Origin: Shimia litoralis | Lineage (GTDB): Bacteria > Pseudomonadota > Alphaproteobacteria > Rhodobacterales > Rhodobacteraceae | NCBI RefSeq assembly: GCF_005518135.1 | Contig: NZ_SULI01000007.1 | Location: forward strand, 62,001 to 126,000 | Length of the DNA: 64,000 nucleotides | Reading direction: 5' to 3' | Shown here: piece after piece, positions 18,017 to 27,922 of the stretch | Layout of the letters: the number at the start of each line of letters is the position of its first letter | Numbering within the stretch: position 1 is the stretch's first letter | The notes under the pieces: generated by a model | What the model was told of the DNA's origin: nothing | The model's input: the letters and a program-made list of their open reading frames with translations, nothing else | The model's database searches: none | Position numbers and translations under genes: made by a program

Positions 18017-18424
18017 CTATTCAACAGATATAGGACGGGCTTCGATCACGACAAATGCCTGTGCCCAAGGGTGATCATCGGTCAAGGTGACGTGGATTAT
18101 GGCATCATATCCGTCTGGCGTCATATCCTTAAGCCGCTCGGCGGCCCATCCCGTGACCTGCATCACGGGCTGCCCCGTGCGTAGATTGGTGACAGACATG
18201 TCTTTCCAACTGATCCCCATGGCCAATCCTGTCCCCAACGCCTTGGAGCACGCTTCTTTTGCGGCCCACCGTTTGGCATAGGTTCCGGCTTCGTCTCGAC
18301 GCCGGGCGGCCTTGGCTTGTTCAACATCTGTAAACACCCGATTGCGAAAACGGTCTCCGAACCGCTCCAACGTGCCTGCAACCCGATCAATGTTTGCTAA
18401 ATCTGTTCCAATCCCGAGTATCAT
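18017..18424 (-). CDS. acpS: Holo-acyl-carrier-protein synthase
   Basis: A 135-residue AcpS with the family start [26 protein letters not shown] and [16 protein letters not shown], carrying the magnesium-binding Asp and Glu. It transfers 4'-phosphopantetheine from CoA to acyl carrier protein. Its ATG overlaps the stop of the upstream LysE gene (ATGA), and 66 bp separate it from lepB. Confidence 0.96.
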   Translation of the reverse strand: MILGIGTDLANIDRVAGTLERFGDRFRNRVFTDVEQAKAARRRDEAGTYAKRWAAKEACSKALGTGLAMGISWKDMSVTNLRTGQPVMQVTGWAAERLKDMTPDGYDAIIHVTLTDDHPWAQAFVVIEARPISVE

Positions 18425-19047
18425 TGCAAGCGCGCCGTCAAAATCTTGAGACTGGCAAAACCGAAAAAGCCAGCAAACACGAAATCAAACCAACGCTGTG
18501 CCCGCGCATATTTTCGAACGACCCGCTCCGAGGAAAACAAAACCGCATAGCCCAAAAATATGATGATCGACCCGCCGTACAGAAGTGCAAAATAGCCAAG
18601 CAGCATACCCGTCGTGGCATCAGCGGGCGCAATTATCGCATAGATTGACCCCCAACTCAGGATCGCCTTTGGATTTGTCAGGTGAATCGCGGCCCCCTTT
18701 GCAAACAGCGCCCTAAAGGATCCTTGAAATGGCGTGCCCATAGGGCCAGTTACCGAAGGGGCCACAGCGCGTTTTAGGGCTTTGAATGCCAACCAGCCCA
18801 AATAGGTGGCCCCAAAATATCGGATCACTTCGAACACCCAAGCATTGGCGAGCATGATTGCGGACAACCCCAGCGCGGCCGCGATGCCCCAGCTTGCAGA
18901 CCCCGCCAAAATACCCAAAGCAAAGGCAATCGCTTGGCGTCGCCCCACCGACATTGCCGTGCCGGCAATGCCCATCGTTGCCGGACCTGGCGATCCGCCA
19001 GCCAACATCCAAGCCAACCAGATCGCGCCGAATTCCGCCGAGATCAA
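18421..19047 (-). CDS. LysE family translocator, TTG start
   Basis: A 208-residue membrane exporter with about five to six hydrophobic segments and the LysE-family N-terminal signature [17 protein letters not shown] plus [12 protein letters not shown]. It likely exports an amino acid or related compound. The start appears to be TTG at 19047 overlapping the pdxJ stop (TTGA), and its own stop overlaps the acpS start, so it is locked into the pdxJ-acpS operon. Its presence between pdxJ and acpS is not something I recall as usual for this block. Confidence 0.82.
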   Translation of the reverse strand: MISAEFGAIWLAWMLAGGSPGPATMGIAGTAMSVGRRQAIAFALGILAGSASWGIAAALGLSAIMLANAWVFEVIRYFGATYLGWLAFKALKRAVAPSVTGPMGTPFQGSFRALFAKGAAIHLTNPKAILSWGSIYAIIAPADATTGMLLGYFALLYGGSIIIFLGYAVLFSSERVVRKYARAQRWFDFVFAGFFGFASLKILTARLQ

Positions 19048-19778
19048 GCCCGCGCCTCGTTCATAAGGCGCCGCATCTCTTGGATTGCAGGTTCGAGCCC
19101 TGAAAAGATCGCCTCGCCGATCAGGAAATGGCCGATGTTCAGTTCCATGATTTCCGGCAGCGCCGCAATCGGTTGCACCGTATCAAACGTCAGCCCATGC
19201 CCTGCATGCACTTCAAGCCCAAGCGAATGGGCATAGGTCGCCATTTCGGTGACCTGGCGCAGCTCTGCATCTCTTTTGTCGACATCGCCCTCGGCGTGGA
19301 AATCGCAATAGGCGCCCGTGTGCAGTTCGATGATATCCGCACCAATCCGATGAGCCGCTTGAATTTGCGCTTGATCTGCTCCGATGAAGATCGACACGCG
19401 GCTGCCTGCCTCGCGCAGGGGGGCGATATATGCCGCCAGCTTGTCTTCGTCACGCACAACGTCCAAACCGCCTTCGGTGGTACGTTCCTCGCGCTTTTCG
19501 GGTACGATACACACCGCATGCGGTTTATGCCGCAATGCAATCTCTTGCATTTCATCGGTTGCCGCCATTTCAAAGTTCAACGGCACGCTCAGGGCCTGCA
19601 TAAGCGCGGAAATATCAGCATCGACAATATGGCGGCGATCTTCGCGCAAATGCGCTGTGATCCCGTCGGCACCGGCTTGTTCAGCCAATTTGGCCGCGCG
19701 TACGGGATCAGGGTAAGCCCCACCACGAGCATTTCTCACAGTGGCCACGTGGTCGATATTCACACCAAGACGCAACAT
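19044..19778 (-). CDS. pdxJ: Pyridoxine 5'-phosphate synthase
   Basis: A 244-residue TIM-barrel enzyme starting [20 protein letters not shown], with the conserved [11 protein letters not shown] and [10 protein letters not shown] motifs and a catalytic Glu/His set. It condenses 3-amino-2-oxopropyl phosphate with deoxyxylulose 5-phosphate to make vitamin B6. The start at 19778 has GGGAGC six bases upstream; the longer frame to 19916 would overlap the upstream gene and adds no conserved sequence. Confidence 0.96.
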   Translation of the reverse strand: MLRLGVNIDHVATVRNARGGAYPDPVRAAKLAEQAGADGITAHLREDRRHIVDADISALMQALSVPLNFEMAATDEMQEIALRHKPHAVCIVPEKREERTTEGGLDVVRDEDKLAAYIAPLREAGSRVSIFIGADQAQIQAAHRIGADIIELHTGAYCDFHAEGDVDKRDAELRQVTEMATYAHSLGLEVHAGHGLTFDTVQPIAALPEIMELNIGHFLIGEAIFSGLEPAIQEMRRLMNEARA

Positions 19779-19845
19779 TTCTTTGCTCCCAACTTCGTTC
19801 GAGTCGGACCCTAAAGCGCAAAACTTGTTGTGAAAACCGCTTTCT

Positions 19846-20514
19846 TCAGCTCTCGGCATCTCGGTTGCTTGCATCACGCGAAATTTGGTCGATTGCCTTC
19901 TTGCGCGCCTTGGCAATTTTCTTCCTCACCATCGCGGCACGCCGCTTTTGATAGGCTCGGATCACTGGGACACTAAGATAGTAACAGACCGTCGCTGTCG
20001 CAATTCCGGGAATAATCCCACCAATCAGATACGGAAAGAACACCTCGTGAAAAAACACCTTGAGCGCAGTCCAGTCCGCGACCTGGTCGGAAAACAGCGC
20101 CAGAAAATTTTGCCACAAGTCGGCACCTGCATAGGCGAATTTTGCCCCTAACGATTGGTGCGCACCCTCATGAAATTCCGTCCCCAATAGAAAGTGTCCG
20201 GTTTTCAGCGACACAATTCCGATCGGCACATAGGTCAGCGGATTGCCAAAAAATGTGCTCAGCAATGCCGCGAGCAAGTTGCCCTGCACCGCGCGCGAAA
20301 CCAACGCGGCGACAATAAAATGCAATCCATAGAACGGCGTGAAGGTCGTAAAGACCCCTGCCCAAACACCGCGCGCAATGAATTCAGGCGTTCCCGGAAG
20401 CCGGCGCAGTCGATGTTTTACGTAATGGAACGCCCTCGTCCAGCCACCCTTGGGATAGACTCCATCTGCAAGGATCTGCAGAATGCTTCTCTTGTCCCGG
20501 CGCTTGAAGACCAC
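19846..20514 (-). CDS. DUF2062 domain membrane protein
   Basis: A 222-residue protein with a DUF2062 region: [50 protein letters not shown] is characteristic, with three or four hydrophobic segments and a very basic C-terminus. Function unknown; often near rsh and pdxJ in Alphaproteobacteria. The start is likely the GTG at 20514 (VFKRRDKRS) with GGGAG upstream. An ATG at 20616 would overlap the rsh stop by 85 bp. Confidence 0.85.
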   Translation of the reverse strand: MVFKRRDKRSILQILADGVYPKGGWTRAFHYVKHRLRRLPGTPEFIARGVWAGVFTTFTPFYGLHFIVAALVSRAVQGNLLAALLSTFFGNPLTYVPIGIVSLKTGHFLLGTEFHEGAHQSLGAKFAYAGADLWQNFLALFSDQVADWTALKVFFHEVFFPYLIGGIIPGIATATVCYYLSVPVIRAYQKRRAAMVRKKIAKARKKAIDQISRDASNRDAES

Positions 20515-20530
20515 GTGTGTGGCTCCCTTG

Positions 20531-22675
20531 TTATTGCGGCTGACCCGCGATGGACGTTCTTGCCCGCGACATATCCCGATGTCTTTCGATCTGGGCCACG
20601 TCACTTTCCGCTTCAAGCGCGAGCATTACAGAATGCAAATGCTCGGCGTCACGCAAGTCGACGTGGATGAAAAGACGAAAGTAATCCGGTTTTCTGTCTA
20701 CGAACTCCAAGTTGGAGATATTTGCCTTATGCTCTCCAATCAATGTGCAAATACGTCCCAGTACCCCAGAGTCATTCCCGATCGTCAACTCGAGGCCAAC
20801 GGTATAGATCGCCTGATGCTTTCCACTGTGCCATTGCAGATCGACCCAACGCTCCGGCTGGTGTTCATATTGGCTTAACGCTTCGCAATCGATCGCGTGC
20901 ACCACGACGCCTTCGCCGCGATAGGTAATACCAACAATCCGCTCTCCCGGAAGAGGTTGGCAACAGGGCGCACGATCAAAGCTTTGATCGCCCGACAGAC
21001 CAACCACAGCCTTTTCCGAGGTGATTTCGTCGCTCTCGTCTGGCACCAAATCCGGATAGACCGATTGCACGACATCATGTCCGGTGAGCTCCGCGCTGCC
21101 CATACGCGCCAAAACCGCATCCGCATCATCCAACCGCAGTTGTTTGGCCGCCATCGCCAATACCTTATCTGTCGATTTCTTACCGACATGCTCGAATGCG
21201 GCCCGCGCCAGTTCGCGACCCAGCTTGATATAGCGTTCCCGGTCGACTTCGCGCAGGGCACGGCGAATGGCGGTACGCGCCTTACCCGTGGTGGCAATAT
21301 CCAGCCATGTGGCCTGCGGTGTCTGGCCTTCGGCGGTGATAATTTCGACCGATTGGCCATTCTTGATACGTGTCCACAACGGCACGCGCATATGGTCAAT
21401 TTTGGCCCCAACGCAGGCACTACCGATGCGGGTATGGATCGCATACGCAAAATCCAACGGTGTCGCCCCACGTGGCAACTTGACCACATCACCCTTGGGC
21501 GTAAAGCAGAACACCTGATCCGAATACATCTCAAGCTTAACCGCTTCGAGAAACTCGTCGTGATCTTCCTCGGCGTCAAACTGCTCTGTGAGTGAGCTCA
21601 CCCATTTGACAGGATCGACGGCAAACGGGTTTTCGCCGCGCACACCATCTTTGTAGGACCAGTGGGCGGCCACACCGGTTTCAGCCACATCATGCATTTG
21701 ACGCGTCCGAATCTGTACTTCGACACGTTTGCCATCTCGGCCGGACACGGTTGTATGTATTGACCGATATCCGTTGGATTTTGGTTGGCTGATATAATCT
21801 TTGAAACGCCCCGGCACAGCCCGCCAACGTTGATGGATCGACCCCAAAACACGATAGCAATCGTTTTCGTCCTGCGTCACGATCCGAAATCCATAGATAT
21901 CCGAAAGCCGACTAAACCCTTGATCCTTCTGCTGCATTTTCCGCCAGATCGAATATGGTTTTTTCGCCCGCCCCAGAACATCCGCCTGGATGTCTTGCTT
22001 GGCCAATTCGTGCTGCATGTCTCCGGTGATCCGCTGAATCACGTCTCCGGTTTCTTTTTGCAGCGTAATAAAACGGCGCATAATCGACGCACGACCCTCA
22101 GGATTCAAAACCTTAAAGGCCAAATCCTCAAGCTCTTCACGCATCCATTGCATGCCCATCCGCCCCGCAAGAGGCGCATAGATATCCATGGTTTCACGCG
22201 CTTTGATGACCTGCTTTTCCGAACGCATCGCGCGGATCGTGCGCATGTTATGCAACCGGTCCGCCAGCTTGACCAAAATAACCCGAAGGTCTTTGGACAT
22301 CGCCATAAACAGTTTGCGAAAGTTTTCGGCCTGCTTGGTTTCCGTGCTGGACAGTTGCAGGTTGGTCAGCTTGGTCACGCCATCGACCAGCATGGCCACC
22401 TCGTCACCAAATAACTCCGCAACTTCGGAATACGAGGCGTCGGTGTCTTCAATGGTATCGTGGAGAAGTGCCGTAATGATCGTTGCGTCGTCAAGCTGCT
22501 GCTCGGTCAAAATGGCGGCGACTTCGATCGGGTGAGAGAAGTACGGTTCACCAGAGTGGCGATATTGCCCCTCGTGCATCTCGCGGCCATAATCATAGGC
22601 CGCGCGGATCAGTATTTCATTGGTCTTTGGGTTATAGGCGCGGACCAGTGCGACAAGATCGTCAGCAGGAATCAT
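20531..22675 (-). CDS. rsh: Bifunctional (p)ppGpp synthetase/hydrolase
   Basis: A 714-residue RelA/SpoT homologue. The order is: N-terminal HD hydrolase (HSGEPYFSHPIEVAAI, LLHDTIEDTD), nucleotidyltransferase synthetase (YRSIHTTVSGRDGKRVEVQIRT), TGS domain (CFTPKGDVVKLPRGATPLDFAYAIHT), a helical/zinc-finger region (PCCQPLPG) and a C-terminal ACT domain. With intact HD residues it should both make and break (p)ppGpp, the only Rsh in many Alphaproteobacteria. It follows rpoZ closely, as in E. coli rpoZ-spoT. Confidence 0.96.
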   Translation of the reverse strand: MIPADDLVALVRAYNPKTNEILIRAAYDYGREMHEGQYRHSGEPYFSHPIEVAAILTEQQLDDATIITALLHDTIEDTDASYSEVAELFGDEVAMLVDGVTKLTNLQLSSTETKQAENFRKLFMAMSKDLRVILVKLADRLHNMRTIRAMRSEKQVIKARETMDIYAPLAGRMGMQWMREELEDLAFKVLNPEGRASIMRRFITLQKETGDVIQRITGDMQHELAKQDIQADVLGRAKKPYSIWRKMQQKDQGFSRLSDIYGFRIVTQDENDCYRVLGSIHQRWRAVPGRFKDYISQPKSNGYRSIHTTVSGRDGKRVEVQIRTRQMHDVAETGVAAHWSYKDGVRGENPFAVDPVKWVSSLTEQFDAEEDHDEFLEAVKLEMYSDQVFCFTPKGDVVKLPRGATPLDFAYAIHTRIGSACVGAKIDHMRVPLWTRIKNGQSVEIITAEGQTPQATWLDIATTGKARTAIRRALREVDRERYIKLGRELARAAFEHVGKKSTDKVLAMAAKQLRLDDADAVLARMGSAELTGHDVVQSVYPDLVPDESDEITSEKAVVGLSGDQSFDRAPCCQPLPGERIVGITYRGEGVVVHAIDCEALSQYEHQPERWVDLQWHSGKHQAIYTVGLELTIGNDSGVLGRICTLIGEHKANISNLEFVDRKPDYFRLFIHVDLRDAEHLHSVMLALEAESDVAQIERHRDMSRARTSIAGQPQ

Positions 22676-22700
22676 TCACGCCTTCCCTAAATTGGCGGGT

Positions 22701-23054
22701 TTAGCCTTGGCCTTGTGCTTCCATAAGCGCACGCAGCAGTTTTTCTTCGGACATGTCGTCATCCGCAGGCGCATCAGATTCAGCCCCCATCAACAAGGCC
22801 ATGCGATCTTCTTCAGGCTCGTCAACTTCGATCTGTGTCTGGTTGCTTTCGATCAAACGCTCGCGCAGTTCATCCGCAGTCTGCGTTTCGTCTGCAATTT
22901 CGCGCAGGCTTACAACTGGGTTTTTGTCGTTATCACGATCCACGGTGATCGCAGCGCCTGCTGCGACTTCACGCGCACGATGTGCCGCGAGCATAACAAG
23001 CTCAAAACGGTTTGGAACCTTGTCTACGCAATCTTCAACTGTGACGCGGGCCAT
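22701..23054 (-). CDS. rpoZ: RNA polymerase omega subunit
   Basis: A 117-residue omega subunit starting [33 protein letters not shown], the family signature; the C-terminal part is acidic. It assists assembly of RNA polymerase and can take part in the ppGpp response. The start at 23054 has GGAG six bases upstream; a longer frame adds four residues. It precedes rsh by 25 bp. Confidence 0.96.
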   Translation of the reverse strand: MARVTVEDCVDKVPNRFELVMLAAHRAREVAAGAAITVDRDNDKNPVVSLREIADETQTADELRERLIESNQTQIEVDEPEEDRMALLMGAESDAPADDDMSEEKLLRALMEAQGQG

Positions 23055-23130
23055 CTGGCACTCCATTCTATCTGGATCGGATCAGAAAACGAGTATCTAG
23101 GCGGGATTGCAAGCCATGACAAGCACTGAA

Positions 23131-23691
23131 TCACAGTGCTATGACCGCTTTTCGATCACTTTCTGGCAAGTCTGCCAACATTTCGGCGACACTGCGCCCT
23201 GTTTCGGGATGCACCCAGTCTGGAATTATATCATTTAGGGGCACCAAAACAAAGGCCCGGTCAGCCAGACGCGGGTGCGGCAGAATCAATTGTTCTGGCG
23301 TGGCTCGGACTTGTTCTTCTAGCGCAAGATTGCGCCAATGCGCGTGGACTTCGGCGTTGGGCAAAACCAAATCCCCAGCCGCGATCAAATCGATATCAAG
23401 GGTACGCATGCCCCATCTCTGATCTCTGGCGCGGCCAAATTGCGCTTCGACGTCATGCAGTTCTTTCAACAAATCCTTGGCGGACATTTTTGAACGCACC
23501 GTAATCGCAGCATTGACATAGTCGGGGCCGGCGCCCGCAGGAAAACATGGTGTTTCGTAAAATCGACTCACCTGACAGATCTCAATCCCCTTATGCTTCA
23601 GAGCAGATATCGCACCGCGCAGGGTCTCATCCGGTGCCCCCTCATCGGACGGCAAGTTTCCTCCTAGAGCTAAAACATAGAATTCATTCAT
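23131..23691 (-). CDS. folK: 2-amino-4-hydroxy-6-hydroxymethyldihydropteridine pyrophosphokinase
   Basis: A 186-residue HPPK with ALGGNLPSDEGAP near the N-terminus, YVNAAITVRSK, and the strong signature RWGMRTLDIDLIAAGD carrying the magnesium-binding Asp pair; LPHPRLADRAFVLVPL follows. It transfers pyrophosphate to the pterin in folate synthesis. It is monocistronic here, diverging from the NYN-domain gene and 64 bp from rpoZ. Confidence 0.94.
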   Translation of the reverse strand: MNEFYVLALGGNLPSDEGAPDETLRGAISALKHKGIEICQVSRFYETPCFPAGAGPDYVNAAITVRSKMSAKDLLKELHDVEAQFGRARDQRWGMRTLDIDLIAAGDLVLPNAEVHAHWRNLALEEQVRATPEQLILPHPRLADRAFVLVPLNDIIPDWVHPETGRSVAEMLADLPESDRKAVIAL

Positions 23692-23844
23692 CTTTTTTCT
23701 ACTTTTTAAAAGTTAGCGTCAAATCCGCGCAGCAAACGCTTGAAGGTCGAGATATTTGCTTTACGTTATATGTCCTGTCGCGCCTACCATTTTTACACTC
23801 ACGGGACGTTCCACAGCGCGGCAGTATTAGGAAGGACATTATTT

Positions 23845-24417
23845 ATGTTTTACAAAGACGAACGGCTTGCGCTGTTCATCGATGGATCGAATCTGTACGC
23901 AGCGGCGAAGTCGCTGGGGTTCGACATCGACTATAAGTTACTTAGGCAAGAGTTCATGCGGCGTGGCAAAATGCTGCGTGCTTTCTATTACACGGCCCTT
24001 CTGGAGAATGACGAATATTCCCCAATTCGGCCGTTGGTGGACTGGCTGCATTACAACGGCTTTACCATGGTGACCAAACCGGCCAAAGAATACACGGATT
24101 CCCAAGGCCGCCGCAAAGTCAAAGGCAACATGGACATCGAGCTTGCGGTCAATGCAATGGAGCTTGCACCTCACGTCGATCACATTGTGCTGTTTTCCGG
24201 CGATGGCGATTTCCGGCCTCTGATCGAAAGCCTGCAACGTCAGGGCGTGCGTGTATCGGTTGTATCGACTATTCGCAGCCAGCCACCCATGATTTCTGAC
24301 GAACTTCGCCGCCAAGCCGACAATTTCATCGAACTTGAGGGCCTGAAAGAAGCCATCGGACGCCCACCTCGTGATCCGATGCCAGATCGCGAAATGGCGT
24401 ACTCTGAAGAACACTAA
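23845..24417 (+). CDS. NYN domain (LabA/DUF88-like) putative ribonuclease
   Basis: A 190-residue NYN/PIN-fold protein: LALFIDGSNLYAAAKSLG (Asp13), MDIELAVNAMELAPHVDHIVLFSGDGDFRPLIESLQRQG provide the conserved acidic residues of a metal-dependent nuclease. A good AGGAAGGAC site precedes the ATG at 23845; the longer frame begins in the promoter region. Family members occur near folK and rpoZ in Alphaproteobacteria; the RNA target is unknown. A strong terminator follows. Confidence 0.88.
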   Translation: MFYKDERLALFIDGSNLYAAAKSLGFDIDYKLLRQEFMRRGKMLRAFYYTALLENDEYSPIRPLVDWLHYNGFTMVTKPAKEYTDSQGRRKVKGNMDIELAVNAMELAPHVDHIVLFSGDGDFRPLIESLQRQGVRVSVVSTIRSQPPMISDELRRQADNFIELEGLKEAIGRPPRDPMPDREMAYSEEH

Positions 24418-24423
24418 GATGAA

Positions 24424-24449
24424 AACCGGAGCCATGCTCCGGTTTTTTT
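24424..24449 (+). terminator. Rho-independent terminator after NYN gene
   Basis: A 9-bp stem AACCGGAGC/GCTCCGGTT with loop CAT is followed by seven T residues. It lies 7 bp after the stop and reaches into the stop of the convergent cytochrome gene. Confidence 0.88.
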
Positions 24450-24897
24450 AGTTGCGGGCGTTATGCATTTCGACAACGCGCTCGGGCCATGTGCTTTTGA
24501 TATAGGCCAAGACGTCCAGAATTTCCTGATCAGTTAAAGCATCCGAGAAGCCGGGCATATCGCTTTGATATCCCTGTCCCACCACTTTTGCCGTGCCAAA
24601 TTTTGTGATTTTGAACAGCACCGAATCTGGATGATGCCACGTATGACCCGATGCATCATGCGGCGGTGCGGGCATGCGTCCATTTTCCTTTGGAGCGCGC
24701 CAATCAGGTTCCCCCTCGAGCTCTGCGCCATGGCAACTGGCGCAATTTTGATCATACAACACCTGACCATTCTGAACGCTCACCGGATTTTGATAAGGCA
24801 AGAAACCGACTCCGGCCTCGGCACTGGCTTGCGTTACCCCCACGCACACAAGGATAGCCGCCCAACCGCATTGGGTATATTTCGTTACAATTCCCAC
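24448..24897 (-). CDS. Periplasmic cytochrome c
   Basis: A 149-residue class I c-type cytochrome: signal peptide to about residue 26 (TKYTQCGWAAILVCVGVTQASA), heme site CASCH at 52-56 and a likely axial Met in SDMPGF. The start is probably the GTG at 24897 behind AAGGAAG; a TTG at 24915 is the alternative. It resembles cytochromes that donate to oxidases or accept from alcohol or sulfur dehydrogenases, but no partner gene is adjacent. Divergent from ispH. Confidence 0.85.
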   Translation of the reverse strand: MGIVTKYTQCGWAAILVCVGVTQASAEAGVGFLPYQNPVSVQNGQVLYDQNCASCHGAELEGEPDWRAPKENGRMPAPPHDASGHTWHHPDSVLFKITKFGTAKVVGQGYQSDMPGFSDALTDQEILDVLAYIKSTWPERVVEMHNARN

Positions 24898-25036
24898 GAC
24901 ATCTTCCTTTTTCAAGACTCTGGCAACAGTCCATACAACCTTCTAGTAGCAAGAAGCATATTCACAAATACGCGATGCTTCTATGGACGTGAATGGCGCA
25001 AACCCTTACCTGTTAGCCAAGACCAGAGGACACCAT

Positions 25037-25987
25037 ATGACACGCACTCCATTATCCATCTACCTTGCGGCCCCGCGCGGTTTTTGTGCCGGCGTCGATC
25101 GCGCGATCAAGATCGTTGAAATGGCTCTCGAGAAGTGGGGCGCGCCGGTATACGTGCGCCATGAGATTGTTCACAACAAATTCGTCGTTGACGGATTGCG
25201 AGACAAGGGTGCGGTCTTTGTCGAGGAGCTTTCGGATTGCCCCAACGATCGCCCGGTCATCTTTTCCGCGCATGGTGTCGCCAAGGTTGTTCCAGCCGAA
25301 GCCGAACGCCGCGAAATGATCTATGTGGATGCCACCTGCCCTCTGGTGTCCAAGGTGCACATCGAAGCCGAACGCCACTCTGAGGCAGGGTTACAGATCA
25401 TCATGATTGGCCACGCGGGCCATCCGGAAACGGTGGGCACCATGGGGCAATTGCCTGAAGGCGAAGTTTTGTTGGTGGAAACCGAAGCAGATGTCGCGCA
25501 GATCGAGGTACGCGACCCCACAAAATTGGCGTTTGTGACGCAGACAACGCTGTCGGTTGATGACACGATCGGCATTGTTGCCGCGCTCAAGTTGCGCTTT
25601 CCTGCGATTGTCGGCCCCCACAAAGAGGATATTTGTTACGCCACGACAAATCGCCAAGAAGCCGTCAAAGCTATTGCCCCAAAAGTAGACGCCATTCTCG
25701 TGGTGGGCGCGCCGAACTCATCAAATTCCCGACGTTTGGTCGAGGTCGGCGCCAACAATGGCTGTGCCTATTCCCAGTTGGTCCAAAGAGCCCAAGACAT
25801 AGACTGGCGCGCTCTTGATGGCATCAAATCCATTGGAATTACCGCTGGGGCCTCTGCCCCCGAGGTATTGGTGGACGAAGTCATTGAGGCCTTTCGCGCA
25901 CGTTACGATGTGACCCTCGAACAAGTTGAAACGGCTGTCGAGCGCGTCAGCTTCAAAGTGCCCCGCGTGTTGCGCGAAACCACTTAA
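25037..25987 (+). CDS. ispH: 4-hydroxy-3-methylbut-2-enyl diphosphate reductase
   Basis: A 316-residue iron-sulfur enzyme with the three cluster Cys in [12 protein letters not shown] (Cys17), [11 protein letters not shown] and [11 protein letters not shown], and the substrate-binding NSSNSRRL. It makes IPP and DMAPP in the last step of the non-mevalonate isoprenoid pathway. The ATG at 25037 has AGAGGACA upstream. A LysE family gene follows after 13 bp. Confidence 0.97.
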   Translation: MTRTPLSIYLAAPRGFCAGVDRAIKIVEMALEKWGAPVYVRHEIVHNKFVVDGLRDKGAVFVEELSDCPNDRPVIFSAHGVAKVVPAEAERREMIYVDATCPLVSKVHIEAERHSEAGLQIIMIGHAGHPETVGTMGQLPEGEVLLVETEADVAQIEVRDPTKLAFVTQTTLSVDDTIGIVAALKLRFPAIVGPHKEDICYATTNRQEAVKAIAPKVDAILVVGAPNSSNSRRLVEVGANNGCAYSQLVQRAQDIDWRALDGIKSIGITAGASAPEVLVDEVIEAFRARYDVTLEQVETAVERVSFKVPRVLRETT

Positions 25988-26000
25988 GGAAATCGACAAC

Positions 26001-26612
26001 ATGTCACTCCAGTTTCTCATTACTGCATTTGTTGTGGTCATCGCACCGGGAACAGGCGTGATTTACACCTTGGCGATGGGGTTGGGTCACGGCAAGCGCG
26101 CTGCGATTTGGGCTGCTCTGGGTTGTACTGTCGGGATTGTCCCCCATCTATCGGCCGCTACCCTTGGGCTTGCTGCGGTATTGCACGCCTCTGCGCTGTT
26201 GTTTCAGACACTAAAGTTCGCGGGCGTTGCCTATTTATTATATCTGGCGTGGAAAATGATCCGCGAGAGCGGTGCCCTTGCCGTCACAGGGGATGTCACG
26301 CCACAAACCGGCATGCACATCGCGCGCCGTGGGGCATTGATAAACATTTTGAACCCGAAATTGTCCGTGTTCTTTTTGGCGTTGTTGCCCCCGTTTTTGT
26401 CCGGCACGCCAGACACAGCCACACTTGAGATGGCCCAGTTGGGCGCCGTATTTATGGCAATGACCTTTGGCGTCTTCGTCCTGTATGGCCTATTTGCCTC
26501 GCACGCGCGCACGTTCCTGTTGGAAAGCAAGCAGGTCATGCGTTGGCTCAACCGAAGCTTTGCCGCAATCTTCGTGGCACTTGCAGCCCGCTTGGCGGCG
26601 GAGCGCGCATGA
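26001..26612 (+). CDS. LysE family translocator
   Basis: A 203-residue exporter with about six hydrophobic segments; the N-terminal VVVIAPGTGVIYTLAMGLGHGKRAA and central GALINILNPKLSVFFLALLP are LysE/RhtB signatures. Probably exports an amino acid. It overlaps the methyltransferase start by 4 bp (ATGA), and lies 13 bp after ispH, so co-transcription is likely. Confidence 0.87.
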   Translation: MSLQFLITAFVVVIAPGTGVIYTLAMGLGHGKRAAIWAALGCTVGIVPHLSAATLGLAAVLHASALLFQTLKFAGVAYLLYLAWKMIRESGALAVTGDVTPQTGMHIARRGALINILNPKLSVFFLALLPPFLSGTPDTATLEMAQLGAVFMAMTFGVFVLYGLFASHARTFLLESKQVMRWLNRSFAAIFVALAARLAAERA

Positions 26613-27199
26613 GTGACCGAGAAACCCTTAAGGTTTATGACGCACAGGCGCATGAATACGCAGCACTGACCGAAAGCGAGGCGCGAAACACCCAGCTTAT
26701 GGCGTTTATCGAGCGCCTTCCGACCAAGGCGCATGTGCTGGATTTGGGCTGTGGCCCCGGGCATTGTGCCGCAACAATGGCACAGGCTGGAATGATCGTG
26801 ACGGCCACGGATGCATCGGCCGAGATGGTGACATTGGCAAACGCCCATGATGGTGTCTGCGCCAGACAAGCCACCTTTGACGATTTGGTGGAACACGCCA
26901 CGTATGATGCCATTTGGGCGAATTTTTCGCTCTTGCACGCGCCGCGTGCAGACATGCCCAGATATCTCGCGGCATGTGCGTATGCTCTCAAACCAAATGG
27001 CGTTTTCCACATCGGCCTCAAGCTGGGCGATGGCGAAGCGCGCGATGCCTTGGGACGGTTTTATACATACTATTCTCAGGATGAATTGCTGGGCCTTTTG
27101 CAGACGGCGGGTCTTACAGTGATAAATATTCAGACCGGACGCACAAAAGGGCTGGACGGCACCATGGCAGATTGGATAACCGTGACCTCCCATGGTTGA
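26609..27199 (+). CDS. Class I SAM-dependent methyltransferase
   Basis: A 196-residue Rossmann-fold methyltransferase with motif [17 protein letters not shown] and the acidic end of strand 2 ([10 protein letters not shown]), then [14 protein letters not shown] (motif IV/V). Substrate unknown; small molecule methylation is likely from its Methyltransf_11-like layout. The last 8 bp overlap rnhA. Confidence 0.87.
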   Translation: MSDRETLKVYDAQAHEYAALTESEARNTQLMAFIERLPTKAHVLDLGCGPGHCAATMAQAGMIVTATDASAEMVTLANAHDGVCARQATFDDLVEHATYDAIWANFSLLHAPRADMPRYLAACAYALKPNGVFHIGLKLGDGEARDALGRFYTYYSQDELLGLLQTAGLTVINIQTGRTKGLDGTMADWITVTSHG

Positions 27200-27644
27200 G
27201 ATTATTGCATATACAGATGGCGCGTGTTCCGGCAATCCAGGCCCAGGTGGCTGGGGGGTGTTGATGCATGCCAAACAAGACGGCACCCTGCTTAAGGAAC
27301 GCGATCTTTGCGGGGGATCGGCCGACACCACCAACAACAAAATGGAAATGCTCGCCGCCATTATGGCGCTGGAAACACTGGACAAACCCAGCAAAGTGAC
27401 TGTTGTGACCGACAGCGCCTATGTGAAAAATGGCGTAACCGGCTGGATCCACGGCTGGAAACGCAATGGCTGGAAGACATCCAACAAGAAGCCCGTGAAA
27501 AATGTCGAGCTGTGGCAACGGCTTGATGCGGCTCAGGCGCGCCACGATGTGACGTGGAAATGGGTCAAGGGCCACGCGGGGCATCCAGAAAATGAACGTG
27601 CGGATGAACTGGCACGTGCGGGTATGGCCCCGTTCAAATCATAA
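27192..27644 (+). CDS. rnhA: Ribonuclease HI
   Basis: A 150-residue RNase H with the DEDD catalytic set visible: [16 protein letters not shown] (Asp9), [10 protein letters not shown] (Glu), [10 protein letters not shown] (Asp) and NERADELAR (Asp). It degrades RNA in RNA-DNA hybrids. The start overlaps the methyltransferase gene. Family length and start are typical. Confidence 0.97.
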   Translation: MVEIIAYTDGACSGNPGPGGWGVLMHAKQDGTLLKERDLCGGSADTTNNKMEMLAAIMALETLDKPSKVTVVTDSAYVKNGVTGWIHGWKRNGWKTSNKKPVKNVELWQRLDAAQARHDVTWKWVKGHAGHPENERADELARAGMAPFKS

Positions 27645-27664
27645 CATCACAGACGATTTTCGGG

Positions 27665-27901
27665 TTATTTTCGATAGTGTGTGGGCACAATCACCAGCGC
27701 CCCGACCGATGACAAGATCGCATTCATTCCGGGGCTGCCAAAGCCAATATTGAACATACGGCTGACCATAAAAAACAAGAATGCCCCCCCCACGCAAATG
27801 ATGATTGATGGCACATACCCATTGCGCGTGAACCCTGATTTTTCGGACGCATACCCAATGATGCCTGCAATGATGACCGTGCCAAAAAACGTAAAGAACA
27901 T
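27665..27901 (-). CDS. Small membrane protein, GlsB/YeaQ/YmgE-like
   Basis: A 78-residue protein with three hydrophobic segments: FFGTVIIAGIIGYASEKSG, YVPSIIICVGGAFLFFMV and SSVGALVIVPTHY. The overall pattern resembles transglycosylase-associated (PF04226) small membrane proteins, often stress related, but the match is weak. It stands between convergent rnhA and fmt and is followed by no clear terminator. Confidence 0.62.
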   Translation of the reverse strand: MFFTFFGTVIIAGIIGYASEKSGFTRNGYVPSIIICVGGAFLFFMVSRMFNIGFGSPGMNAILSSVGALVIVPTHYRK

Positions 27902-27922
27902 GGAACCCTCGTTGATAACAGG

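Noticed and set aside
19779-19916. N-terminal extension of pdxJ
   Set aside because: Overlaps the DUF2062 gene end and the extra residues are not part of PdxJ; the internal ATG has a good ribosome binding site.
26231-27394. 387-residue minus-strand open frame
   Set aside because: It lies antisense to LysE, methyltransferase and rnhA genes that match known families; no recognisable domain of its own.
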